Shown here: positions 1-11,246 of the stretch, piece after piece
Numbering within the stretch: the stretch's first letter is position 1
Layout of the letters: each line of letters opens with the position of its first letter
Assembly: GCA_026874595.1 (NCBI GenBank)
Contig: CM049315.1
Coordinates: 62,617,389-62,681,388, forward strand
From: Sipunculus nudus
Taxonomy: Eukaryota; Annelida; Sipuncula; Golfingiida; Sipunculidae
Reading direction: 5' to 3'
Length of the DNA: 64,000 nt
Notes under the pieces: model-generated
What the model saw: only the letters and a program-made list of their open reading frames with translations
Databases searched by the model: none
Told to the model about the DNA's origin: nothing
Translations under genes and position numbers: made by a program

Positions 1-1625
1 TCAATTCAGGAGCTTTATTAGGCCATTTAGAACCGGATACCAACGTCTTTTTTGCCGAAATCAGCTCGATTTTTTGCGTAATACAAAATCGTGTGTTGTG
101 CAAAGATGACCGATTTAAACTGCTTAAGAAGCGTTTTAGAAGCTTCATCAGGCCATTAAGAACCACGTAGAAACGTCTTTTACGCCGAAATCAGCTCGTT
201 TTTTTCGTAATACAAGATCGTGATTTGTGCAGAAACGGCTGATTTAAACTGCGATAGAAGCGTTTTAATAGCTTCATTAGGCCATTTAGAAATTGGTTAA
301 AACGTCGCTCTTGCTGAAATCAGATCGGTTTTCGCGTAGTACAAGATCGTGTTGTGCAAAATAGAAGATTAAAATTGCAAAAGAAGCAATTCAGAAGCTC
401 CATTAGGCCATTTAGAACCGGGTACAAACATCGATCTCGCCGAAATCAGCTAGGTTTTTGCCTAATACATGATCGTGTGTTGTGCAAAATTTGCAGATTT
501 AAATTGCAAAAGAAGCAATTCAGAAGCTTCAGTAGGCCGTTTAGAACCAGATACAAACATCTTTTACGCCGAAATCAGCTCGGTTTCTGCGTAATACAAA
601 ATCGTGTTTTGTGCAAAGATGACCGATTTAAAATGCAAAAGAAGCGTTTAAGAAGCTTTATCAGGCCATTAAGAATCAGTTAGGAACGTCGTTTTTGCTG
701 AAATCAGCTCGGTTTTTTTTTGCGTAATATAAGATCGTGTGTTGTGCAAAGATGTTCGATTTAAACTGCAAAAGAAGCGTTTGAGAAACTTCATTAGGCC
801 ATTTAGAACCAGTTACAAATGTCGTTTTTTGGCCGAAATCTGCTCGGTTTTTGCGTAATATAGGATTCTGTTTTGTGCAAAATGGCCGATTTAAACTGCG
901 AAAGAAGCGTTTTAGAAGCTTCATTTGTCCATTTACAACCAGTTACAAAAGTCGTTTTTGCCGAATTCAGCGCGATTTTCGCGTTATACAAGATCGTACG
1001 TTCTGATTAAATGGCCGATTTGAACTGCGAAAGAAGCGTTTTAATAGCTTCATCAGGCCATTTAGAACAAGTTACGAACGTCGTTTTTCCCGAAATCAGC
1101 TCGGTGTTCGCTTTATACAAGATCGTGTCTTGTGCAATGATCACCGATTTAAACTGCGAAAGAAACCTTTTAGAAGCTTCATCAGGCCCTTAAGAACCAG
1201 TTAGAAACGTCGTTTTTGCTGAAATCAGCTCGATTTTTTTTGCATAATGCAAGATCGTGTTTGTGCAAATATTGCAGATTTAAATTGCAAAAGAATCAAT
1301 TCAGGAGCTTTATTAGGCCATTTAGAACCGGATACCAACGTCTTTTTTGCCGAAATCAGCTCGATTTTTTGCGTAATACAAAATCGTGTGTTGTGCAAAG
1401 ATGACCGATTTAAACTGCTTAAGAAGCGTTTTAGAAGCTTCATCAGGCCATTAAGAACCACGTAGAAACGTCTTTTACGCCGAAATCAGCTCGTTTTTTT
1501 CGTAATACAAGATCGTGATTTGTGCAGAAACGGCTGATTTAAACTGCGATAGAAGCGTTTTAATAGCTTCATTAGGCCATTTAGAAATTGGTTAAAACGT
1601 CGCTCTTGCTGAAATCAGATCGGTT
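1..1625 (+). repeat. 10-monomer sub-duplication, about 1.295 kb offset (copy 1)
   Basis: Positions 1-330 align with 1296-1625 at an offset of 1,295 bp (10 monomers). The equivalent place in the second unit aligns 9151-9952 with 10445-11246 at an offset of 1,294. The one-base difference lies in a T tract after CAGCTCGA (9 T near 1231 in this copy). The short period spans the arbitrary start of unit L, so in the window it shows in full only at the junction between the two L copies. Confidence 0.85.
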
Positions 1626-1767
1626 TTTGCGTAATACAAGATCGTGTCTTGTGCAATGATCACCGATTTAAACTGCAAAAGAAGAGTTTAAGAAGGTTCA
1701 ATAGGCCACTTAAAACCAGTAACAAAGATCTTTTTTGCCGAAATCGACTCGGTTTTTGCGTTATAAT

Positions 1768-1779
1768 AGATCATGATCT
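1768..1779 (+). repeat. 12-bp perfect palindrome in a divergent monomer subtype
   Basis: AGATCATGATCT is a perfect 12-bp palindrome. It belongs to a subtype with GGCCACTTAAAACC at its anchor and TTATAATAG in place of GTAATACAAG. Other members (near 4940, 11395, 14570 and, inverted, many places right of the gap) carry C after GATCATGATC, leaving a 10-bp palindrome. No function can be assigned. Confidence 0.7.
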
Positions 1780-4275
1780 GTGCAAAAATGGCCAGTTTAA
1801 ACTGCGAAAGAAGCGTTTCAGAAACTTCATTAGGCGACTTAAAACCAGTTACAATCGTCGTTTTCGTCGCAATCAGCTCGGTTTTCGCGTACTCCAAGAT
1901 CGTGTGTTGTGCAAAAATGGCCGTTTAAATTGCAAATGAAGCATTTTAATAGCTTCATCAGGCCATTAAGAACCAGTTAGAAACGTCGTTTTTGCTGAAA
2001 TCAGCTCGATTTTTTTGCGTAATGCAAGATCGTGTTTGTGCAAATATTGCAGATTTAAATTGCAAAAGAATCAATTCAGGAGCTTTATTAGGCCATTTAG
2101 AACCAGATATCAACGTCTTTTTCGCCGAAATCAGCTCGGTTTTTGCGTAATACAAGACCGTGTTTTGTGCAAAGATGACCGATTTAAACTGCCAAGGAAG
2201 CCTTTTAGAAGCTTCATCAGGCCATTAAGAACCAGTTAGCAACGTCGTTTTTGCTGAAATCAGCTCGATTTTTTGCGTAATACAAAATCGTGTGTTGTGC
2301 AAAGATGACCAATTTAAACTGCTAAAGAAGCGTTTTAGAAGCTTCATCAGGCCATTAAGAACCAGTTAGAAACGTCTTTTACGCCGAAATCAGCTAGTTA
2401 TTTTCGTAATACAAGATCGTGATTTGTGCAGAAACGGCTTATATAAACTGCGATAGAAGCGTTTAAATAGCTTCATTATGCCATTTAGAAATTGTTAAAA
2501 ACGTCGCTTTTGCTGAAATCAGATCGGTTTTCGCGTAATGCAAGATCGTGTTTGTGCAAATATTGCAGATTTAAATTGCAAAAGAATCAATTCAGGAGCT
2601 TTATTAGGCCATTTAGAACCAGATACCAACGTCTTTTTCGCCGAAGTCAGCTCGTTTTTTGCGTAATACAAGATCGTGTTGTGCAAAATAGAAGATTAAA
2701 ATTGCAAAAGAAGCAATTCAGAAGCTCCATTAGGCCATTTAGAACCGGGTACAAACATCGATCTCGCCGAAATCAGCTGGGTTTTTGCCTAATTCATGAT
2801 CGTGTGTTGTGCAAAAATTGCAGATTTAAATTGCAAAAGAAGCAATTCAGAAGCTTCATTAGGCCGTTTAGAACCAGATACAAACATCTTTTACGCCGAA
2901 ATCAGCTCGGTTTTTGCGTAATACAAGATCGTGTTTTGTGCAAAGATGACCGATTTAAACTGCAAAAGAAGCGTTTAAGAAGCTTTATCAGGCCTCTAAG
3001 AATCAGTAAGGAACGTCGTTTTTGCTGAAATCAACTCGGTTTTTTTTTGCGTAATATAAGATCGTGTGTTGTGCAAAGATGATGATTTAAACTGCAAAAG
3101 AAGCGTTTGAGAAACTTCATTAGGCCATTTAGAACCAGTAACAAATGTCGTTTTTTTGCCGAAATCAGCTCGGTTTTTGTGTAATATAGGATCCTGTTTT
3201 GCGCAAAATGGCCGATTTAAACTGCGATAGAAGCGTATTAATAGCTTCATTAGGCCATTTAGAAATTGGTAAAAACGTCGCTTTTGCTGAAATCAGATCG
3301 GTTTTCGCGTAGTACAAGATCGTGTTGTGCAAAATATAAGATTAAAATTGCAAAAGAAGCAATTCAGAAGCTCCATTAGGCCATTTAGAACCGGGTACAA
3401 ACATCGATCTCGCCGAAATCAGCTAGGTTTTTGGCTAATTCAGGAACGTGTGTTGTGCAAAAAATTACAGATTTCAATTGCAAAAGAAGCAATTCAAAAG
3501 CTTCATTAGGCCGTTTAGAATCAGATACAAACGTCTTTTACGACGAAATCAGCTCGGTTTTTTCGTAAAACAAGATCGTGATTTGTGCAGAAACGGCTAA
3601 TATAAACTGCGATAGAAGCGTTTAAATAGCTTCATTAGGCCATTTAGTAATTGTTAAAAACGTCGCTTTTGCTGAAATCAGATCGGTTTTCGCGTAGTAC
3701 AAGATCGTGTTGTGCAAAATAGAAGATTAAAATTGCAAAAGAAGCAATTCAGAAGCTGCATTAGGCCATTGAGAAACGGGTACAAACATCGATCTCGCCG
3801 AAATCAGCTAGGTTTTTGGCTAATTCAGGAACGTGTGTTGTGCAAAAATTACAGATTTCAATTGCAAAAGAAGCAATTCAGAAGCTTCATTAGGCCGTTT
3901 AGAATCAGATACAAACGTCTTTTACGACGAAATCAGCTCGGTTTTTTCGTAATACAAGATCGTGATTTGTGCAGAAACGACTAATATAAACTGCGATAGA
4001 AGCATTTAAATAGCTTCTTAGGCCATTTAGAAATTGTTAAAAACGTCGCTTTTGCTGAAATCAGATCGGTTTTCGCGTAGTACAAGATCGTGTTGTGCAA
4101 AATAGAAGATTAAAATTGCAAAAGAAGCAATTCAGAAGCTCCATTAGGCCATTTAGAACCGGGTACAAACATCGATCTCGCCGAAATCAGCTAGGTTTTT
4201 GCCTAATTCATGATCGTGTGTTGTGCAAAATTTGCAGATTTAAATTGCAAAAGAAGCAATTCAGAAGCTTCATTA

Positions 4276-4351
4276 GGCCGTTTAGAACCAGATACAAACA
4301 TCAAAGATGACCGATTTAAACTGCAAAAGAAGCGTTTAAGAAGCTTTATCA
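4276..4351 (+). repeat. Truncated 76-bp monomer with 53-bp internal deletion, copy 1
   Basis: The anchor-to-anchor distance is 76 bp. The sequence passes from GATACAAACATC directly to AAAGATGACCG, losing the GAAATCAGCTCGG core, the T tract and the GCGTAATACAA block that are present in the otherwise matching monomer at 535. Subtracting 53 from 75 x 129 gives 9,622, the exact unit length, so the deletion accounts for the net departure from a multiple of 129. Confidence 0.93.
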
Positions 4352-7300
4352 GGCCATTAAGAATCAGTTAGGAACGTCGTTTTTGCTGAAATCAGCTCGG
4401 TTTTTTTTTTGCGTAATTTAAGATCGTGTGTTGTGCAAAGATGTTCGATTTAAACTGCAAAAGAAGCGTTTGAGAAACTTCATTAGGCCATTTAGAACCA
4501 GTTACAAATGTCGTTTTTTGGCCGAAATCAGCTCGGTTTTTGCGTAATATAGGATTCTGTTTTGTGCAAAATGGCCGATTTAAACTGCGAAAGAAGCGTT
4601 TTAGAAGCTTCATTTGTCCATTTACAACCAGTTACAAAAGTCGTTTTTGCCGAATTCAGCGCGATTTTCGCGTTATACAAGATCGTACGTTCTGATTAAA
4701 TAGCCGATTTGAACTGCGAAAGAAGCGTTTTAATAGCTTCATCAGGCCATTTAGAACAAGTTACGAACGTCGTTTTTCCCGAAATCAGCTCGGTGTTCGC
4801 TTTATACAAGATCGTGTCTTGTGCAATGATCACCGATTTAAACTGCAAAAGAAGAGTTTAAGAAGGTTCAATAGGCCACTTAAAACCAGTTACAAAGATC
4901 TTTTTTGCCGAAATCGACTCGGTTTTTGCGTTATAATAGATCATGATCCGTGCAAAAATGGCCAGTTTAAACTGCGAAAGAAGCGTTTCAGAAACTTCAT
5001 TAGGCGACTTAAAACCAGTTACAATCGTCGTTTTCGTCGCAATCAGCTCGGTTTTCGCGTACTACAAGATCGTGTGTTGTGCAGAAATGGCCGTTTAAAT
5101 TGCAAATGAAGCATTTTAATAGCTTCATCAGGCCATTTAAAACAAGTTACAAACGTCGTTTTTGCCGAAATCAGCTCGGTTTTCGCTTTAAACTAGATCG
5201 TGTCTTGTGCAATGATCACCGATTTAAACTGTGAAAGAAGCGTTTTAGAAGCTTCATCAGGCCATTAAGAACCAGTTAGAAACGGCGTTTTTGCTGAAAT
5301 CAGCTCGATTTTTTTGCGTAATGCAAGATCGTGTTTGTGCAAATATTGCAGATTTAAATTGCAAAAGAATCAATTCAGGAGCTTTATTAGGCCATTTAGA
5401 ACCAGATACCAACGTCTTTTTCGCCGAAATCAGCTCGGTTTTTGCGTAATACAAGACCGTGTTTTGTGCAAAGATGACCGATTTAAACTGCCAAGGAAGC
5501 CTTTTAGAAGCTTCATCAGGCCATTAAGAACCAGTTAGCAACGTCGTTTTTGCTGAAATCAGCTCGATTTTTTGCGTAATACAAAATCGTGTGTTGTGCA
5601 AAGATGACCAATTTAAACTGCTAAAGAAGCGTTTTAGAAGCTTCATCAGGCCATTAAGAACCAGTTAGAAACGTCTTTTACGCCGAAATCAGCTAGTTAT
5701 TTTCGTAATACAAGATCGTGATTTGTGCAGAAACGGCTTATATAAACTGCGATAGAAGCCTTTAAATAGCTTCATTATGCCATTTAGAAATTGTTAAAAG
5801 CGTCGCTTTTGCTGAAATCAGATCGGTTTTCGCGTAATGCAAGATCGTGTTTGTGCAAATATTGCAGATTTAAATTGCAAAAGAATCAATTCAGGAGCTT
5901 TATTAGGCCATTTAGAACCAGATACCAACGTCTTTTTCGCCGAAATCAGCTCGTTTTTTGCGTAATACAAGATCGTGTTGTGCAAAATAGAAGATTAAAA
6001 TTGCAAAAGAAGCAATTCAGAAGCTCCATTAGGCCATTTAGAACCGGGTACAAACATCGATCTCGCCGAAATCAGCTAGGTTTTTGCCTAATTCATGATC
6101 GTGTGTTGTGCAAAAATTGCAGATTTAAATTGCAAAAGAAGCAATTCAGAAGCTTCATTAGGCCGTTTAGAACCAGATAAAAACATTTTTACGCCGAAAT
6201 CAGTTCGGTTTTTGCGTAATACAAGATCGTGTTTTGTACAAAGATGACCGATTTAAACTGCAAAAGAAGCGTTTAAGAAGCTTCATCAGGCCATTAAGAA
6301 TCAGTTAGGAACGTCGTTTTTGCTGAAATCAGCTCGGTTTTTTTTTGCGTAATATAAGATCGTGTGTTGTGCAAAGATGATGATTTAAACTGCAAAAGAA
6401 GCGTTTGAGAAACTTCATTAGGCCATTTAGAACCAGTTACAAATGTCGTTTTTTTGCCGAAATCAGCTCGGTTTTTGCGTAATATAGGATCCTGTTTGTG
6501 CAAAATGGCCGATTTAAACTGCGAAAGAAGCGTTTTAGAAGCTTCATTTGTCCATTTACAACCAGTTACAAAAGTCGTTTTTGCCGAAATCAGCGCGATT
6601 TTCGCGTTATACAAGATCGTACATTGTGAATAAATGGCCGATTTGAACTGCGAAAGAAGCGTTTTAATAGCTTCATCAGGCCATTTAGAACAAGTTACGA
6701 ACGTCGTTTTTCCTGAAATCAGCTCGGTGTTCGCTTTATACAAGATCGTGTCTTTTGCAATGATCACCGATTTAAACTGCAAAAGAAGCCTTTTAGAAGC
6801 TTCCTCAGGCCATTAAGAACCAGTTAGAAACGTCGTTTTTGCTGAAATCAGCTCGATTTTTTTGCGTAATGCAAGATCGTGTTTGTGCAAATATTGCAGA
6901 TTTAAATTGCAAAAGAATCAATTCAGGAGCTTTATTAGGCCATTTAGAACCAGATACCAACGTCTTTTTCGCCGAAATCAGCTCGGTTTTTGCGTAAAAC
7001 AAGACCGTGTTTTGTGCAAAGATGACCGATTTCAACTGCCAAGGAAGCGTTTTAGAAGCTTCATCAGGCCATTAAGAACCAGTTAGAAACGTCTTTTACG
7101 CCGAAATCAGCTCGTTTTTTTCGTAATACAAGATCGTGATTTGTGCAGAAACGGCTGATTTAAACTGCGATAGAAGCGTTTTAATAGCTTCATTAGGCCA
7201 TTTAGAAATTGGTAAAAACGTCGCTCTTGCTGAAATCAGATCGGTTTTCGCGTAATACAACATCGTGTTGTGCAAAATGGAACATTAAAATTGCAAAAGA

Positions 7301-7450
7301 AGCAATTCAGAAGCTCCATTAGGCCATTTGGAACCGGGTACAAACATCGATCTCGCCGAAATCAGAAAGGTTTTAGCCTTATTCATGATCGTGTGTTGTG
7401 CAAAAATTGCAGATTTAAATTGCAAAAGAAGCAATTCAGAAACTTTATTA

Positions 7451-7579
7451 GGCCGTTTAGAACAAGATACAAACGTCTTTTACGCCGAAATCAGCTCGGT
7501 TTTTGCGTAATACGAGATCGTGTTTTGTGCAAAGATGACCGATTTAAACTGCGAAAGAAGCGTTTTAGAAGCTTCATCA
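7451..7579 (+). repeat. Representative 129-bp satellite monomer
   Basis: A typical full-length monomer, running from one GGCC anchor to the base before the next. The core CCGA-AATCAGC-TCGG is a short dyad with a 4-bp stem and 7-base loop, just upstream of the T tract. GATTTAAAC contains the palindrome TTTAAA, and the 3' end carries GAAGCTTC. In a closely matching copy I counted 24 C, 30 G and 9 CpG in about 130 bases, so CpG is about 1.6 times the random expectation. Neighbouring monomers differ by scattered substitutions that define recurring subtypes. Confidence 0.9.
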
Positions 7580-9150
7580 GGCCATTAAGAACCAGTTAGC
7601 AACGTCGTTTTTGCTGAAATCAGCTCGTTTTTTTTTTGCGTAATTCAAAATCGTCTGTGGTGCAAAGATGACCGATTTAAACTGCTAAAGAAGCGTTTTA
7701 GAAGCTTCATCAGGCAATTAAGAAGTTAGAAACGTCGTTTTTGCTAAAATCAGCTCGATTTTTTAGCGTAATATAAGATGGTGTTTGTGCAAAGATGACC
7801 GATTTAAACTGCGAAAGAAGAGTTTAAGAAGCTTCAATAGGCCACTTAAAACCAGTTACAAAGATCTTTTTTGTCGAAATCGACTCGGTTTTTGCGTTAT
7901 AATAGATCATGATCCGTGCAAAAATGGCCAGTTTAAAATGCGAAAGAAGCGTTTCAGAAATTTCATTAGGCGACTTAAAACCCGTTACAATCGTCGTTTT
8001 CGTCGCAATCAGCTCGGTTTTCGCGTACTACAAGATCGTGTGTTGTGCAAAAATGGCCGTTTTAATTGCAAATGAAGCGTTTTAATAGCTTCATCAGGCC
8101 ATTTAAAACAAATTACAAACGTCGTTATGCCGAAATCAGCTCGGTTTTCGCTTTATACAAGATCGTGTCTTGTGCAATGATCACCGATTTAAACTGTGAA
8201 AGATGCGTTTTAGAAGCTTCATCAGGCCATTAAAAACCAGTTAGACACGTCTTTTACGCCGAAATCAGCTCTTTTTTTTCGTAATACAAGATCGAGATTT
8301 GTGCAGAAACGGCTGATTTAAACTGCGATAGAAGCGTTTTAATAGCTTTATTAGGCCATTTAGAAATTGGTTGAAACGTCGCTCTTGCTGAAATCAGATC
8401 GGTTTTCGCGTAATATAAGATCGTGTTGTGCAAAATAGAAGATTAAAATTGCAAAAGAAGCAATTCAGAAGCACCATTAGGCCATTTAGAACCGGGTACA
8501 AACATCGATCTCGCCGAAATCAGCTAGGTTATTGCCTAATTCAGGAACGTGTGTTGTGCAAAAATTACAGATTTATATTGCAAAAGAAGCAATTCAGAAG
8601 CTCCATTAGGCCATTTAGAACCGGGTACAAACATCGATCTCGCCGAAATCAGCTAGGTTTTTGCCTAATTCATGATCGTGTGTTGTGCAAAAATTGCAGA
8701 TTTAAATTGCAAAAGAAGCAATTCAGAAGCTTCATTAGGCCGTTTAGAACCAGATACAAACATCTTTTACGCCGAAATCAGCTCGGTTTTTGCGTAATAC
8801 AAAATCGTGTGTTGTGCAAAGATGACCGATTTAAACTGGGAAAGAAGCGATTCAATATCTTCATTAGTCGACTTAAAACCCGTTACAACCGTCGTTTTCG
8901 CTGAAATAAGCTCGGTTTTTGCGGAGTACAAGATCGTGTGTTGGGCAAATATCACCGATTTAAACTGCGAGAGAAGAGATTCAATAGCTTCATAAGGCGA
9001 CTTATAACCCGTTACAACCGTCGTTTTCGCCGAAATAAGCTCAGTTTTTGCGTAGTACAAGATCGTGTGTTGGGCAAATATCACCGATTAAAACTGCTAA
9101 ATAAGCATTTTAGAAACTTCATCAGGCCATTAAGAACCAGTTAGAAACGT

Positions 9151-11246
9151 CGTTTTTTGGCCGAAATCAGCTCGGTTTTTGCGTAATATAGGATTCTGTT
9201 TTGTGCAAAATGGCCGATTTAAACTGCGAAAGAAGCGTTTTAGAAGCTTCATTTGTCCATTTACAACCAGTTACAAAAGTCGTTTTTGCCGAATTCAGCG
9301 CGATTTTCGCGTTATACAAGATCGTACGTTCTGATTAAATGGCCGATTTGAACTGCGAAAGAAGCGTTTTAATAGCTTCATCAGGCCATTTAGAACAAGT
9401 TACGAACGTCGTTTTTCCCGAAATCAGCTCGGTGTTCGCTTTATACAAGATCGTGTCTTGTGCAATGATCACCGATTTAAACTGCGAAAGAAACCTTTTA
9501 GAAGCTTCATCAGGCCCTTAAGAACCAGTTAGAAACGTCGTTTTTGCTGAAATCAGCTCGATTTTTTTGCATAATGCAAGATCGTGTTTGTGCAAATATT
9601 GCAGATTTAAATTGCAAAAGAATCAATTCAGGAGCTTTATTAGGCCATTTAGAACCGGATACCAACGTCTTTTTTGCCGAAATCAGCTCGATTTTTTGCG
9701 TAATACAAAATCGTGTGTTGTGCAAAGATGACCGATTTAAACTGCTTAAGAAGCGTTTTAGAAGCTTCATCAGGCCATTAAGAACCACGTAGAAACGTCT
9801 TTTACGCCGAAATCAGCTCGTTTTTTTCGTAATACAAGATCGTGATTTGTGCAGAAACGGCTGATTTAAACTGCGATAGAAGCGTTTTAATAGCTTCATT
9901 AGGCCATTTAGAAATTGGTTAAAACGTCGCTCTTGCTGAAATCAGATCGGTTTTCGCGTAGTACAAGATCGTGTTGTGCAAAATAGAAGATTAAAATTGC
10001 AAAAGAAGCAATTCAGAAGCTCCATTAGGCCATTTAGAACCGGGTACAAACATCGATCTCGCCGAAATCAGCTAGGTTTTTGCCTAATTCATGATCGTGT
10101 GTTGTGCAAAATTTGCAGATTTAAATTGCAAAAGAAGCAATTCAGAAGCTTCATTAGGCCGTTTAGAACCAGATACAAACATCTTTTACGCCGATATCAG
10201 CTCGGTTTCTGCGTAATACAAAATCGTGTTTTGTGCAAAGATGACCGATTTAAAATGCAAAAGAAGCGTTTAAGAAGCTTTATCAGGCCATTAAGAATCA
10301 GTTAGGAACGTCGTTTTTGCTGAAATCAGCTCGGTTTTTTTTTGCGTAATATAAGATCGTGTGTTGTGCAAAGATGTTCGATTTAAACTGCAAAAGAAGC
10401 GTTTGAGAAACTTCATTAGGCCATTTAGAACCAGTTACAAATGTCGTTTTTTGGCCGAAATCTGCTCGGTTTTTGCGTAATATAGGATTCTGTTTTGTGC
10501 AAAATGGCCGATTTAAACTGCGAAAGAAGCGTTTTAGAAGCTTCATTTGTCCATTTACAACCAGTTACAAAAGTCGTTTTTGCCGAATTCAGCGCGATTT
10601 TCGCGTTATACAAGATCGTACGTTCTGATTAAATGGCCGATTTGAACTGCGAAAGAAGCGTTTTAATAGCTTCATCAGGCCATTTAGAACAAGTTACGAA
10701 CGTCGTTTTTCCCGAAATCAGCTCGGTGTTCGCTTTATACAAGATCGTGTCTTGTGCAATGATCACCGATTTAAACTGCGAAAGAAACCTTTTAGAAGCT
10801 TCATCAGGCCCTTAAGAACCAGTTAGAAACGTCGTTTTTGCTGAAATCAGCTCGATTTTTTTTGCATAATGCAAGATCGTGTTTGTGCAAATATTGCAGA
10901 TTTAAATTGCAAAAGAATCAATTCAGGAGCTTTATTAGGCCATTTAGAACCGGATACCAACGTCTTTTTTGCCGAAATCAGCTCGATTTTTTGCGTAATA
11001 CAAAATCGTGTGTTGTGCAAAGATGACCGATTTAAACTGCTTAAGAAGCGTTTTAGAAGCTTCATCAGGCCATTAAGAACCACGTAGAAACGTCTTTTAC
11101 GCCGAAATCAGCTCGTTTTTTTCGTAATACAAGATCGTGATTTGTGCAGAAACGGCTGATTTAAACTGCGATAGAAGCGTTTTAATAGCTTCATTAGGCC
11201 ATTTAGAAATTGGTTAAAACGTCGCTCTTGCTGAAATCAGATCGGT
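9151..11246 (+). repeat. 10-monomer sub-duplication at the junction of L copies
   Basis: About 800 bp (9151-9952) repeats at 10445-11246, 1,294 bp downstream. The match includes the degenerate monomer whose TTGTGCAAA block has become TTCTGATTAAA (near 9329 and 10623). The match ends where 9952 continues TTTTCGCGTAG and 11246 continues TTTTTGCGTAA. It shows that a 10-monomer duplication is nested inside the 75-monomer unit. Confidence 0.85.

Larger units (their letters stand above)
1..9622 (+). repeat. Higher-order repeat unit L, copy 1 (75 monomers, 9,622 bp)
   Basis: Position 1 (TCAATTCAGGAGC) aligns with 9623, and an offset of 9,622, drifting to 9,621 through one-base indels, holds to about 18778. 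Counting anchors from 21 to 9643 gives exactly 75 monomers. Adjacent monomers within the unit clearly differ, while equivalent monomers in the two copies are nearly identical, which defines a higher-order repeat. The few differences I noticed include 10193 (GATATC against GAAATC at 571), 1720 (GTAAC against GTTAC), 1889 (CTCCAAG against CTACAAG) and 5758 (GCCTTT against GCGTTT). The unit boundary is arbitrary because the window begins inside it. Confidence 0.93.
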
